Notes under the pieces: model-generated
Database searches by the model: none
What the model was told of the DNA's origin: nothing
What the model saw: the letters and a program-made list of their open reading frames with translations, nothing else
In this document: piece by piece, positions 34,625 through 43,320 of the stretch
Numbering within the stretch: the first letter of the stretch is position 1
Layout: each line of letters begins with the position of its first letter
Made by a program: the position numbers and the translations under genes
Source of the DNA: FEN-1297 sp046704565
Lineage (GTDB): Bacteria; Bacteroidota; Ignavibacteria; Ignavibacteriales; Ignavibacteriaceae
NCBI GenBank assembly: GCA_046704565.1
Contig: JBJKRP010000335.1
Coordinates: 1-46,728, forward strand
Reading direction: 5' to 3'
DNA length: 46,728 bases

Positions 34625-35464
34625 ATGGCATGGTTTAAAAGATCTAAAGAAAATATTTCTCCTGACTCACAGAAAAAAGATTTACCGGACGGGTTGTGGG
34701 AAAAGTGTCCGGGCTGCGGCGAGATAATCCACAAGAAACAGCTTGAAGCCAACTTATGGACTTGTTTAAAATGCGGGTACCATTTCAGGATAGGCAGCCA
34801 GGAATATGTTGATGTATTGCTGGATAAAGGCAGCTTCAAAGAAATGGATAAAAAAATGCGGTCGGCTGATCCTTTAAAATTTGAAGACACGAAGAAATAT
34901 TCAAGCAGGATACAGGAAACAATTAAAAAACTCGGCATGAACGATGCCGTAAGAACGGGCACCGGGAAGTTGAACGGAATGGACGTTGCATTCGGATGCA
35001 TGGACTTTAAGTTTATAGGCGGAAGTATGGGCTCGGTTGTCGGCGAAAAAATTTCCAGGCTTATAGATAGGGCTTTTAAAAATAAAATACCGCTTATAAT
35101 TATTTCGGCAAGCGGCGGCGCAAGAATGATGGAGGGAGCTTTCTCCCTTATGCAGATGGCAAAGACAAGCTCGAGGCTTGCAAGATTGGCAGAGGCAAAA
35201 GTTCCTTATATTTCGGTTATGACTGATCCGACTACCGGCGGGACTACTGCAAGTTACGCGATGCTTGGCGATGTTCATATTGCTGAACCGCAGGCGCTTA
35301 TCGGCTTTGCCGGTCCGAGAGTAATTAAGCAGACAATAGGTAAAGACTTGCCGAAGGGATTTCAAAAATCCGAGTTCCTTATGGAGCAGGGCTTTGTCGA
35401 TATCATTTCGTCCAGGAAAGATTTGAAGAATAATATCTTTAATGTACTGACCTTAATGAGTTGA
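34625..35464 (+). CDS. accD: Acetyl-CoA carboxylase carboxyltransferase beta subunit
   Basis: A 279-residue subunit of the carboxyltransferase of fatty-acid synthesis. It has the N-terminal zinc finger (CPGCGEII... CLKCGYHF at about residues 29-52) and the crotonase-like domain with SASGGARMMEGAFSLMQMAK and MTDPTTGGTTASYAMLGD. ATG follows AGAAAGAAGAATTTTTGA with no strong ribosome site. accA lies elsewhere. birA, which biotinylates AccB, is also in the window. Confidence 0.96.
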   Translation: MAWFKRSKENISPDSQKKDLPDGLWEKCPGCGEIIHKKQLEANLWTCLKCGYHFRIGSQEYVDVLLDKGSFKEMDKKMRSADPLKFEDTKKYSSRIQETIKKLGMNDAVRTGTGKLNGMDVAFGCMDFKFIGGSMGSVVGEKISRLIDRAFKNKIPLIIISASGGARMMEGAFSLMQMAKTSSRLARLAEAKVPYISVMTDPTTGGTTASYAMLGDVHIAEPQALIGFAGPRVIKQTIGKDLPKGFQKSEFLMEQGFVDIISSRKDLKNNIFNVLTLMS

Positions 35465-35498
35465 GGAACTCATCAAAACAATTTCTACAATTAAAGCT

Positions 35499-36323
35499 AT
35501 GCAGCGGCTTTCAGCTAATATGAAGGCGGAGGCGAAGTCTATTGGCTTTGTTCCCACCATGGGATTTTTGCATGAAGGACATCTATCATTAGTAAAAAAA
35601 TCAAAACAAAAATCCGACGTAACTGTGGTCTCGATTTTTGTGAACCCAACACAGTTTGCACCGAATGAGGATTTGTCTAATTATCCAAAAGATATAAAAC
35701 GCGACAGGAAGATATTGACTGAAGCCGGAGTTGATTACCTTTTCTTGCCTGATGCGGCTGAAATTTATCAACCCGGTTTCCAAACTCACGTAGAAGTTAA
35801 AAAGATAACAAAAACTCTCGAAGGTGAATTCAGACCTACCCATTTCCGCGGCGTAACCACAATTGTTTCGATATTATTTAACGCTGTTATGCCGGAGTAT
35901 GCATTCTTCGGTCAGAAAGATGCACAGCAGGCGGCGGTAATTAAACAGATGTCGACGGATCTTAAATTGAATCCGAAAATTTATGTTTGTCCGATAGTCC
36001 GTGAGAAAGACGGCTTAGCTATGAGTTCCCGGAACGTTTATCTTTCTCCAAAGGAAAGAAAAGATGCTCTGGTAATAAACAGATCGCTCCGGCTTGCCGA
36101 ACATTTAATTAAGCAGGGCGGGAGAAATGCCGACACAATAATTTCAAGGATGAAAGAAATTATTTCTTCGGCCGATAGTTCCCGGCTTGACTACATTGCA
36201 ATAGTTGATTCAAAAACTTTTCAGCCCGCTAAAAAAATTACTTCAGGAAGCTATTATATTTTAATTGCTTGTAAGATTGGAACAACGCGGCTAATCGATA
36301 ACTCTCTTGTAAGAATACATTAA
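35499..36323 (+). CDS. panC: Pantothenate synthetase
   Basis: The enzyme joins pantoate and beta-alanine using ATP. The signatures are GFVPTMGFLHEGHLSLV near the start, FVNPTQFAPNEDLSNYPKD, FFGQKDAQQAAVIK and MSSRNVYLSP. The first ATG (35499) gives 274 residues. The 27 bases before it encode IKTISTIKA in frame, which is the usual first strand of PanC, so translation probably starts upstream, perhaps at ATC 35472, five bases after a GAGG ribosome site. No ATG, GTG or TTG exists in that stretch. Confidence 0.93.
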   Translation: MQRLSANMKAEAKSIGFVPTMGFLHEGHLSLVKKSKQKSDVTVVSIFVNPTQFAPNEDLSNYPKDIKRDRKILTEAGVDYLFLPDAAEIYQPGFQTHVEVKKITKTLEGEFRPTHFRGVTTIVSILFNAVMPEYAFFGQKDAQQAAVIKQMSTDLKLNPKIYVCPIVREKDGLAMSSRNVYLSPKERKDALVINRSLRLAEHLIKQGGRNADTIISRMKEIISSADSSRLDYIAIVDSKTFQPAKKITSGSYYILIACKIGTTRLIDNSLVRIH

Positions 36324-36349
36324 AATCTTCTTGCTATTAATCTGAAGAT

Positions 36350-36375
36350 TCCTGAAATTTCTATCAGGATTTTTT
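36350..36375 (+). terminator. Terminator after panC
   Basis: TCCTGA (36350-36355) pairs with TCAGGA (36364-36369), followed by TTTTTT. A weaker AATCTTC/GAAGATT hairpin lies just upstream. Confidence 0.7.
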
Positions 36376-36419
36376 CAGGGTTGCAGTGCGCAACAATTTT
36401 TTAAAATGTGGAGTTAGCA

Positions 36420-37163
36420 ATGAAGGCTTTTTGCAAAATCTTTTCGATCATTCTTTCACTAAATCTTGTCAATAATTTTTCATTCAGCCAGGTTGCTTCT
36501 GTAAAGTTTGAAGTATCTGTTCCGCAGGAAGGCTTAAGGAAAGATGCTTCAATTTTTCTTGCCGGCTCATTTAACTGCTGGAATCCGCATGACTCATCGT
36601 ATATAATGAAAAAGACTGCGGATAATTTTTACTCGCTCGAAGTCCCGGTTTTTGAAGGTAAGAAGTATGAATACAAGTACACGCAAGGAGATTGGGGCTC
36701 GGTTGAGACAGCAGAGGACGGAAGTGAAATTAAAAATAGAGAAGTTTTTTCTTATAAGGATCTCGTCGTATCGGATACCGTTCTGAAATGGAAATCCCCG
36801 CAGCCGGTGCAGAAAGAAGATACTAATTTAAAACTGAATCCCAAGCAATTAAAAGAATTTTCAAAATTAAAAGCTGGGATAGGGAAAAGCCTGGAAGGAA
36901 GAATCCAGAATCTCAGCGGTATGGTTAAAAAGGCTGTTGTAAACATGCTCTCCGAAAAACCAAATATAAGGCTAAGAAGAAAATATCATAAAGAAATGGT
37001 TTCGGAAATAAATCGTGCTCTTGATGCTGCGGCTGATGTTCTATGGAAAGCCGTTTCAATTCTTACACCTGAACAGAAAAAGGCAATGCTGATAAAGCTA
37101 AGCGATCCGAATAATAAGGCAGATATTTTTAGCATGATAACTAAGATTATGAGCCAACCCTAA
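36420..37163 (+). CDS. Exported protein with CBM48/AMPK-like glycogen-binding domain
   Basis: A 247-residue protein that starts with a signal peptide (MKAFCKIFSIILSLNLVNNF, then SFSQ). Residues 28-125 resemble a family 48 carbohydrate-binding module (IFLAGSFNCWNPHDSSYIMK, FYSLEVPVFEGKKYEYKYTQ). The C-terminal 110 residues are helical with many Lys. No catalytic motif is visible, so it may bind glucans or be structural. ATG at 36420 is preferred to a GTG four codons upstream. Its function is unknown. Confidence 0.8.
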   Translation: MKAFCKIFSIILSLNLVNNFSFSQVASVKFEVSVPQEGLRKDASIFLAGSFNCWNPHDSSYIMKKTADNFYSLEVPVFEGKKYEYKYTQGDWGSVETAEDGSEIKNREVFSYKDLVVSDTVLKWKSPQPVQKEDTNLKLNPKQLKEFSKLKAGIGKSLEGRIQNLSGMVKKAVVNMLSEKPNIRLRRKYHKEMVSEINRALDAAADVLWKAVSILTPEQKKAMLIKLSDPNNKADIFSMITKIMSQP

Positions 37164-37217
37164 GGATATGAACTCTATTGGAGACTTTATGTCGTAAGGA
37201 GATAGAATTCCCGGTTA

Positions 37218-37985
37218 TCAGATTGCAGAATTATTTTTTGAATATATTGCTTTGATACCAAGTAACACCAATCCTTTTTCATACTGAAACTTAAATGGAA
37301 AACGAGAGATCAATTTTTCTGCATTTCCTCCGGTTACAAAAATTTTTATTTCGCCGGCGTTCATCTCGGAATTAAGATAGCCTATGGTCCGCTCAATTAA
37401 TCCAATGCTTGAATTTATTACACCGCTCGCAATTGAAGAAACTGTGTCTTTGCCGATTAGATTTTTATAACTATCCGTTTCTGCTTCAGGTAATTGTGCA
37501 GTTCTGGATTTCAATGAGTTGAACATCAGGGAAATTCCCGGCGCAATTATTCCGCCGGTAAATTCTCCGGGGTACCGTATAATATTTATAGTGGTTGCAG
37601 TGCCGAGGTCAACGGATAGAATAAACGTCCCTTCGTTATAATTTTTAAATTCTTCCGAGCTTCCGTAAATTGCAAAGGCTCCTTCCGCAGAACAAATTCT
37701 GTCTATCCCGAGTGTCTCGTACGAATCATAGCTTACCTTCAAATTAAATTTTGAATCTTTATCTATAATGAATGGTGAAACTCCGAAGTTGGCGGTTAAT
37801 ATTCTGGAAACCTTTTCAGTTAAAGAAGGAACGACGGACGCAATTGCAGCCTGTTCTATTTCCTTTAATTTGATATAGCTCTTAATCTCGCTTAGTTTAT
37901 TGAAGTATTTAAATTCAATTAAGGCATCGTCATGGAAGAGACCCGCTTTAATATTAGTGTTTCCGATGTCGAAAGCTAAAAACAT
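37218..37985 (-). CDS. coaX: Type III pantothenate kinase
   Basis: A 255-residue ASKHA-fold kinase that starts CoA synthesis from pantothenate. Motifs are the N-terminal FDIGNTNIKAGLF, the acidic SVDLGTATTINI, FTGGIIAPG with the catalytic segment, and IFVTGGNAEKL. Its ATG overlaps the birA stop as TAATG, so the two are coupled. panC, which makes the substrate, lies 0.9 kb away on the other strand. Confidence 0.95.
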   Translation of the reverse strand: MFLAFDIGNTNIKAGLFHDDALIEFKYFNKLSEIKSYIKLKEIEQAAIASVVPSLTEKVSRILTANFGVSPFIIDKDSKFNLKVSYDSYETLGIDRICSAEGAFAIYGSSEEFKNYNEGTFILSVDLGTATTINIIRYPGEFTGGIIAPGISLMFNSLKSRTAQLPEAETDSYKNLIGKDTVSSIASGVINSSIGLIERTIGYLNSEMNAGEIKIFVTGGNAEKLISRFPFKFQYEKGLVLLGIKAIYSKNNSAI

Positions 37986-38758
37986 TAAGCAACACTCACA
38001 TCGCCGAAATGTATTTTCTCAATTTTACCTCTCACATTCAGCAGCAAAAAGCCGTCCCTGTCGAGGTCATCAAAAATCCCATATCTGTTTTTTTCGCCGC
38101 CTTCTATTAATATTTTTTCGCCGATTAGCTTGCATCGTGCCTTCCAGTCTTTTAAGATTTCGTCGGGGTTGTCTTTAATTTTTGCAAGCAATTCTTCGAA
38201 TGTATTTAAGAATTCGGCGAGAAGCTTTTCACGGTCGATATTTTCATTAATCTCCAGCTTCAGAGAAGTCGGGGCAATTGCGTAGGCTCCCTGAAACATT
38301 GCCTGGTTTACATTTATACCGATCCCGATAACCAGCCTGTCGATTTTACTTCCTTTTGATGTAGATTCTAAAAGGATACCTGCCAGCTTTTTCCCGTTGA
38401 TTAAAACGTCGTTGGGCCACTTAAGCTCAGTCTTCAACTGGAAAAGATTTTCAACTGCGACTGCCACTGATAAGGAAGTTGCAAAGTTGATTAGGTTAAA
38501 TTTCTTTGCGTAGATTTTCTTGCTCGTAAGCAAAATAGAAAAGGTAAGATTTTGACCCTTTGCGCTGTACCAGACTCTATCCTTTCTGCCGCGACCTTTT
38601 GTTTGTTTTTCTGCAAGGACTATAGTCCCATCAGCGTTAAATTTATTTTCTTTATTTAAAAGGAACGAATTGGTGGAATCGATCTCGTCTGCATAAATAA
38701 AATTTCTTCCAATGAACTCGGTATTAAGTTTTATATCGAAACTTTCCAGATTGAACAA
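37985..38758 (-). CDS. birA: Biotin-[acetyl-CoA-carboxylase] ligase
   Basis: A 257-residue biotin protein ligase without the N-terminal DNA-binding domain, so probably not a repressor. It has the biotinyl-AMP loop KGRGRKDRVWYSAKGQNLTF near residue 54 and KWPNDVLINGKKLAGILLES near residue 113. It activates AccB, linking it to accD in this window. It is the first gene of the coaX unit. Confidence 0.95.
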   Translation of the reverse strand: MFNLESFDIKLNTEFIGRNFIYADEIDSTNSFLLNKENKFNADGTIVLAEKQTKGRGRKDRVWYSAKGQNLTFSILLTSKKIYAKKFNLINFATSLSVAVAVENLFQLKTELKWPNDVLINGKKLAGILLESTSKGSKIDRLVIGIGINVNQAMFQGAYAIAPTSLKLEINENIDREKLLAEFLNTFEELLAKIKDNPDEILKDWKARCKLIGEKILIEGGEKNRYGIFDDLDRDGFLLLNVRGKIEKIHFGDVSVA

Positions 38759-38943
38759 TTATAACCTCAAGAATTACACGGGTAAAAATAAATAAAAAAT
38801 CGTAAATCTGTCAGAGTTGCCGCCAGATAATTAGGCTTTTTGACATTCCGGCAGAATGAATGACAAATAATTAGTCTGTCTTATTATTACTTCATATGCC
38901 GTAACCTAATTAAGTAAAAAGAGATAGCTGGTAAAGTAAGCCG

Positions 38944-38959
38944 TGGCATGATGATTGCA
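38944..38959 (+). promoter_or_regulatory. Sigma-54 (RpoN) promoter of hsp20
   Basis: TGGCATGATGATTGCA matches the -24/-12 consensus TGGCACGNNNNTTGCA at all but one defined position, with the correct ten bases between GG and GC. It lies 33 bases before the ATG, so transcription would start near 38971. No CIRCE or heat-shock sigma site is present. Confidence 0.7.
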
Positions 38960-38992
38960 TTTCTAATGGAAAATTTTTACAAGGAGAATAAA

Positions 38993-39439
38993 ATGACTTA
39001 CGTGAAATTTGGTCCGGTCGGCGACTTTGATGCCGTCAATAATATTAACAACAAGATTCACCGCTTCTTTGGTGAATTTCCTAACTTAGGCTTTGAGGTT
39101 AATTATCCTTTTAAGCCTAAAGCGGATTTTTATGGAGATGATCAGAGCTTTTTGGTTGAGCTTGAAGTTCCGGGAATGAAGAAAGAAGAGATTAAGATTT
39201 CTTTCAAGGATAACCAGTTGATAATTAACGGCGACAAAAAAGATTATTCGAAAGGAAAGAAAACGGGCGAGATTTTAAAATCGGAAAGGAACTTTGGAAA
39301 TTTCTCAAGAAGCTTCCAGTTTCCGGAGGAGATAAACCCGGAGAATATTGAAGCAACTTTTGAAGACGGAGTTCTGAAAGTTACAATTGCCAAAGCAGTT
39401 AAGAAGTCTGCAGGCGAAAAAGAAATCAAAATAAAGTAA
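38993..39439 (+). CDS. Hsp20/alpha-crystallin small heat-shock protein
   Basis: A 148-residue holdase chaperone. The alpha-crystallin domain covers residues 42-140, with KADFYGDDQSFLVELEVPGM, the KEEIKISFKDNQLIINGDKK strand and the final EATFEDGVLKVTIAK. The ATG at 38993 follows ACAAGGAGAATAAA; an upstream in-frame ATG at 38948 lies inside the sigma-54 promoter and would precede the transcript start. dnaK follows 50 bases downstream. Confidence 0.94.
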   Translation: MTYVKFGPVGDFDAVNNINNKIHRFFGEFPNLGFEVNYPFKPKADFYGDDQSFLVELEVPGMKKEEIKISFKDNQLIINGDKKDYSKGKKTGEILKSERNFGNFSRSFQFPEEINPENIEATFEDGVLKVTIAKAVKKSAGEKEIKIK

Positions 39440-39489
39440 CTTAAACTAAACAGTGAAAAAATAAATAAAACATGAAGGAGTGATTTATA

Positions 39490-41421
39490 ATGGGAAAAAT
39501 AATAGGAATAGATTTAGGTACAACTAACTCTTGTGTTGCCGTAATGGAGGGGAACGATCCTGTAGTTATACCTAATTCTGAAGGCGGAAGGACCACGCCG
39601 TCGGTGGTTGCCTTTACAAAAACCGGTGAAAGGTTAGTTGGGCAGCCGGCAAAAAGACAGGCAATAACTAACCCGAAAAATACCGTCTTTTCTATCAAAA
39701 GGTTTATGGGCAGAGTTATCAATGAAGTTCAGGATGAAAAGACAAAGGTTCCGTATGAGGTAGTTGGCGGCGATAATGATTCAGCACGCGTTAAGATCGA
39801 CGATAGACTTTACTCTCCGCCTGAAATAAGTGCGATGATTCTTCAGAAGATGAAGAAGACTGCCGAAGAATATTTGGGGCAGGAAGTAACCGAAGCTGTT
39901 ATAACTGTTCCGGCATATTTCAATGATTCTCAGAGACAGGCTACAAAAGATGCCGGCGAGATTGCAGGATTAAAAGTCAGAAGAATAATTAATGAGCCGA
40001 CAGCCGCTGCACTTGCTTACGGGCTTGATAAAAAAACAAGAGACCATATTGTTGCGGTTTATGATTTAGGCGGCGGTACTTTCGATATTTCCGTACTCCA
40101 GCTTGGAGAAGGAGTCTTCGAAGTAAAATCTACGAACGGCGATACACACCTTGGCGGCGATGATTTTGATCAGCGCGTTATCGATTACCTTGCCGATGAA
40201 TTTAAGAAGCAGGAAGGTATCGACTTGAGGAAGGACCCGATGGCGCTTCAAAGACTGAAGGAAGCTGCCGAGAAAGCTAAGATTGAGCTTTCATCGTCAG
40301 CCAGCACCGATGTTAATCTGCCGTTTATAACTGCAACGCAGGAAGGTCCGAAGCACCTTAATATAAATCTTTCAAGAGCTAAGTTTGAGCAGTTGATTGA
40401 TGACCTGGTTCAGAAGACGCGGATACCATGCGAGCAGGCTATAAAAGATGCCGGCGTTAGTGCGGGCGAAATAGGAGAAGTAATTCTTGTCGGAGGTTCA
40501 ACAAGAATCCCCATGGTGCAGGATCTGGTAAAGAAAATTTTCGGGAAAGAGCCGCATAAAGGAGTTAACCCGGATGAAGTAGTTGCCGTTGGCGCTGCAA
40601 TTCAGGGCGGCGTACTTACCGGTGATGTTAAAGATGTTCTTCTTCTTGATGTTACTCCTTTGTCGCTCGGTATAGAGACTCTTGGCGGAGTTATGACAAA
40701 ATTAATTGAAGCCAACACCACAATTCCGACGCGAAAGAGCGAAATATTTTCAACTGCATCGGACAGCCAGCCTTCAGTTGAAATTCATGTGCTGCAAGGA
40801 GAGCGACCTATGGCTGCAGATAACAGGACGTTAGGAAGATTTCATCTGGACGGCATTCCGCCGGCACCCAGAGGTATTCCGCAAATCGAGGTTACCTTCG
40901 ATATTGATGCAAACGGTATTCTTCATGTTGCTGCAAAAGATAAAGCAACAAGCAAAGAACAAAGCATCAGGATAACTTCTTCCAGTGGATTATCCAAAGA
41001 CGAAATAGAAAAGATGAAGAGCAGCGCTAAGGAACATGCAGCAGAGGATAAAAAGAAAAAGGAATCCGTTGAGGTAAGGAACCAGGCTGATTCGCTTGTC
41101 TTCCAGACCAAGAAACAGATCGAAGAGCTGAAAGACAAAATTCCTGCCGATGCCAAGACAAAGCTTGAAGCCGAAATAAAAAAGGTAGAAGATGCTTTGG
41201 CAACGAATAATTCGGACCAGATAAAATCTGCAACAGAATCGTTAAGCAAGGTATGGAACGAACTGGCTTCACAGCTTTATTCCCAGCCCGGTGCGGGACA
41301 GGATGCCCAACAGCAGCAGCAAGCTGCCTCAGGCGCAGGTGAAGCGGGAAACAAAGACAAAGGTGATGATAAAAATGTTCAGGATGCGTCTTACGAAGTA
41401 GTTGATGATGATAAAAAATAA
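39490..41421 (+). CDS. dnaK: Chaperone protein DnaK (Hsp70)
   Basis: A 643-residue Hsp70. The ATPase domain (1-385) has IGIDLGTTNSCVAVMEG, YDLGGGTFDISVLQL and VGGSTRIPMVQDLVKKIFGK. The substrate domain follows (390-505, linker DVLLLDVTPLSLGIETLGGV), then a helical lid and a Gln/Gly-rich tail ending DASYEVVDDDKK. No dnaJ or grpE gene is nearby. It lies between two small heat-shock protein genes and ends in a strong terminator. Confidence 0.98.
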   Translation: MGKIIGIDLGTTNSCVAVMEGNDPVVIPNSEGGRTTPSVVAFTKTGERLVGQPAKRQAITNPKNTVFSIKRFMGRVINEVQDEKTKVPYEVVGGDNDSARVKIDDRLYSPPEISAMILQKMKKTAEEYLGQEVTEAVITVPAYFNDSQRQATKDAGEIAGLKVRRIINEPTAAALAYGLDKKTRDHIVAVYDLGGGTFDISVLQLGEGVFEVKSTNGDTHLGGDDFDQRVIDYLADEFKKQEGIDLRKDPMALQRLKEAAEKAKIELSSSASTDVNLPFITATQEGPKHLNINLSRAKFEQLIDDLVQKTRIPCEQAIKDAGVSAGEIGEVILVGGSTRIPMVQDLVKKIFGKEPHKGVNPDEVVAVGAAIQGGVLTGDVKDVLLLDVTPLSLGIETLGGVMTKLIEANTTIPTRKSEIFSTASDSQPSVEIHVLQGERPMAADNRTLGRFHLDGIPPAPRGIPQIEVTFDIDANGILHVAAKDKATSKEQSIRITSSSGLSKDEIEKMKSSAKEHAAEDKKKKESVEVRNQADSLVFQTKKQIEELKDKIPADAKTKLEAEIKKVEDALATNNSDQIKSATESLSKVWNELASQLYSQPGAGQDAQQQQQAASGAGEAGNKDKGDDKNVQDASYEVVDDDKK

Positions 41422-41429
41422 ATAAAGCG

Positions 41430-41461
41430 AGAGCCTTGCCGTAAAGGCAGGGCTCTTTTTT
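41430..41461 (+). terminator. Terminator after dnaK
   Basis: AGAGCCTTGCC pairs with GGCAGGGCTCT (one wobble) around GTAAA, followed by a T-run. Confidence 0.85.
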
Positions 41462-41526
41462 AAACCGGCTATTCCAAAGAAGATTCAAATTCAAAATATA
41501 AAGTAAAACAAATGCAAGGAGGAACC

Positions 41527-41928
41527 ATGGACAATAATGTAATAAATGAAGCAAACGATGTATTGGAAGCACAAAAATCGTGGGAAACCGCTCTTGAAAA
41601 CGAAAGAAGCGTTTATCCACTGGTTGATGTCTACGAAACAGAGGACGGGTATGTTCTTTCGGCAGGCATGCCGGGGGTAGCCAAAGAGAATGTGCATCTG
41701 AAGCTGGAAGACGGCTTGCTGACAATTTTTGGGAAAGTCAACTTCGGTGAGATTGTAAAGATGAAATACATTTTCAGCGAAAGCTACTTTGCCAATTATT
41801 TAAGGAGCTTTAAACTTTCCGATTCGATTGACGGGTCGAAAATAGAAGCTCGTTATGAAAACGGTCAGCTTGTAGTTTCACTGCCAAAGAAAGACTCGGT
41901 AAAGCCAAGAAACATTAACATCAATTAA
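41527..41928 (+). CDS. Second Hsp20 family protein, divergent
   Basis: A 133-residue small heat-shock protein with PLVDVYETEDGYVLSAGMPG, DGLLTIFGKVNF and EARYENGQLVVSLPKKD of the alpha-crystallin fold. It is much diverged from the one before dnaK and has a short C-terminal end. The ATG at 41527 follows AAGGAGG; an ATG five codons earlier overlaps that site and is unlikely. It has its own terminator. Confidence 0.9.
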   Translation: MDNNVINEANDVLEAQKSWETALENERSVYPLVDVYETEDGYVLSAGMPGVAKENVHLKLEDGLLTIFGKVNFGEIVKMKYIFSESYFANYLRSFKLSDSIDGSKIEARYENGQLVVSLPKKDSVKPRNININ

Positions 41929-41956
41929 AATAGATTCACTTATCATAACTTCATGT

Positions 41957-42003
41957 AAGCCCGTCAAATTCGTCTGCTTATAGGCAGCGGGCGGGCTTTT
42001 TTT
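41957..42003 (+). terminator. Terminator after second hsp20
   Basis: AAGCCCG (41957-41963) pairs with CGGGCTT (41992-41998), with an inner CTGC/GCAG stem, followed by TTTTTTT. Confidence 0.8.
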
Positions 42004-42138
42004 ACCTTCCGTTAAACCGCGTTTTAAAATCTTATGTCAATAAAAGGTTAAAACCGGTACTCTGAATTAATTTATAATAATTACTTCCGTTTTAATTATT
42101 TTTACCGGCGTAAAAAATACTTTTGAATAGATTGCGGA

Positions 42139-43233
42139 ATGACACAAAGCTCGAAGAAGAATAGGATCGTATTTATAGATTTGATGCGTGCGTTTGCTGT
42201 TCTTCAGATGGTCCAGGGGCACACGATTGATGTCCTTTTGTCTAATGATTACCGGAATATGGATTTTCCGATTTTCCACTTCTGGTTTTTTATGAGGGGA
42301 ATGACGGCACCGATTTTTCTTTTTACCGCAGGCACCGTGTTTACTTACCTTTTACGGCTTGTTAACGAGCCGTTTGAGACTAACCCCAGAGTTAAGAAAG
42401 GAATTAAAAGATTTTTACTGCTTGTGTTTTTAGGATATTTATTGCGATATCCAACTCCAACTATAATCGATTTCTCCAGTGTAACCGCGGAGGAATGGAA
42501 AACTTTTTATGCAGTGGACGTTCTTCATTTAATAGGTTTTGGAATTCTTTTCCTTATGGCTTCGGCGTACATTGCAGAAAAATTTAAGCTGAATGATTTT
42601 TCAGTCTTTGCAGTTTCAGCCCTTATCTTCTTCGGGTTGTATCAGCCTTTTTCGGCGATAGACTGGCAGAAGATTGTACCGGGATTTATTGCGGGATATT
42701 TTTATACCGGGAGCGGATCAAACTTCCCCCTGTTCCCATGGGCCGGATATGTAATTGCTGGAGGAGTGCTCGGCAGCTATCTTGCAAAGCATCCTGCAGT
42801 ATTTAAGAACATAAAGTTTAGTTATTGGCTTGCCGCTGCAGGCTCAGCCTTTGTCCTTTTATCTCTTGCCGGTAACGAAGTTGAACTTGCAGTTTTCGGC
42901 AAATCAAATTTCTGGACAACAAGTCCTAATTTGATTTTCTTCAGATTAGGGATTGTTTTAATTCTAAATGCGATGGTCTCCGTTATTGCTTTAAAGATCC
43001 AGAATATACCGCGAATATTTATCCTGCTTGGAAGAAATACCTTACTTATTTATGTTGTCCATCTTACTATACTTTACGGAAGCGCATGGAACCCGGGATT
43101 GATTTCCATGCTGGATAAAAGCCTTAGTGTATTCCCAACAATCAGCATGGCGCTGGCTATGATAACAACCATGACTCTCATGGTAATAGTTATTAATAAG
43201 TTCAAAGTAAAATTTAAACAGATAGTTACTTGA
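42139..43233 (+). CDS. HGSNAT-like membrane acyltransferase (DUF1624)
   Basis: A 364-residue polytopic membrane protein, about ten transmembrane helices. The N-terminal RIVFIDLMRAFAVLQMVQGH with the conserved His, and the HFWFFMRGMTAPIFLFTAG segment, are the hallmark of heparan-alpha-glucosaminide N-acetyltransferase-like (DUF1624) proteins. Family members transfer acyl groups across the membrane to sugars. The substrate is unknown. It stands alone between a terminator and ruvB. Confidence 0.82.
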   Translation: MTQSSKKNRIVFIDLMRAFAVLQMVQGHTIDVLLSNDYRNMDFPIFHFWFFMRGMTAPIFLFTAGTVFTYLLRLVNEPFETNPRVKKGIKRFLLLVFLGYLLRYPTPTIIDFSSVTAEEWKTFYAVDVLHLIGFGILFLMASAYIAEKFKLNDFSVFAVSALIFFGLYQPFSAIDWQKIVPGFIAGYFYTGSGSNFPLFPWAGYVIAGGVLGSYLAKHPAVFKNIKFSYWLAAAGSAFVLLSLAGNEVELAVFGKSNFWTTSPNLIFFRLGIVLILNAMVSVIALKIQNIPRIFILLGRNTLLIYVVHLTILYGSAWNPGLISMLDKSLSVFPTISMALAMITTMTLMVIVINKFKVKFKQIVT

Positions 43234-43320
43234 TAAAATGCCTGCCGAAAGCAGCTTCATTACTTTTTATTAATTAGATTGCTTAAGTTTGGAGCAATTC
43301 TTAGAATTCAATTAGATATA

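Noticed and set aside
38760..38992. CIRCE or heat-shock sigma site before hsp20
   Set aside because: No TTAGCACTC inverted repeat is present; the sigma-54 match is far better.
41027..41725. A 232-codon minus-strand frame across the 3' end of dnaK
   Set aside because: It crosses the strong dnaK terminator and the second hsp20 gene and reads as a low-quality His/Leu-rich shadow.
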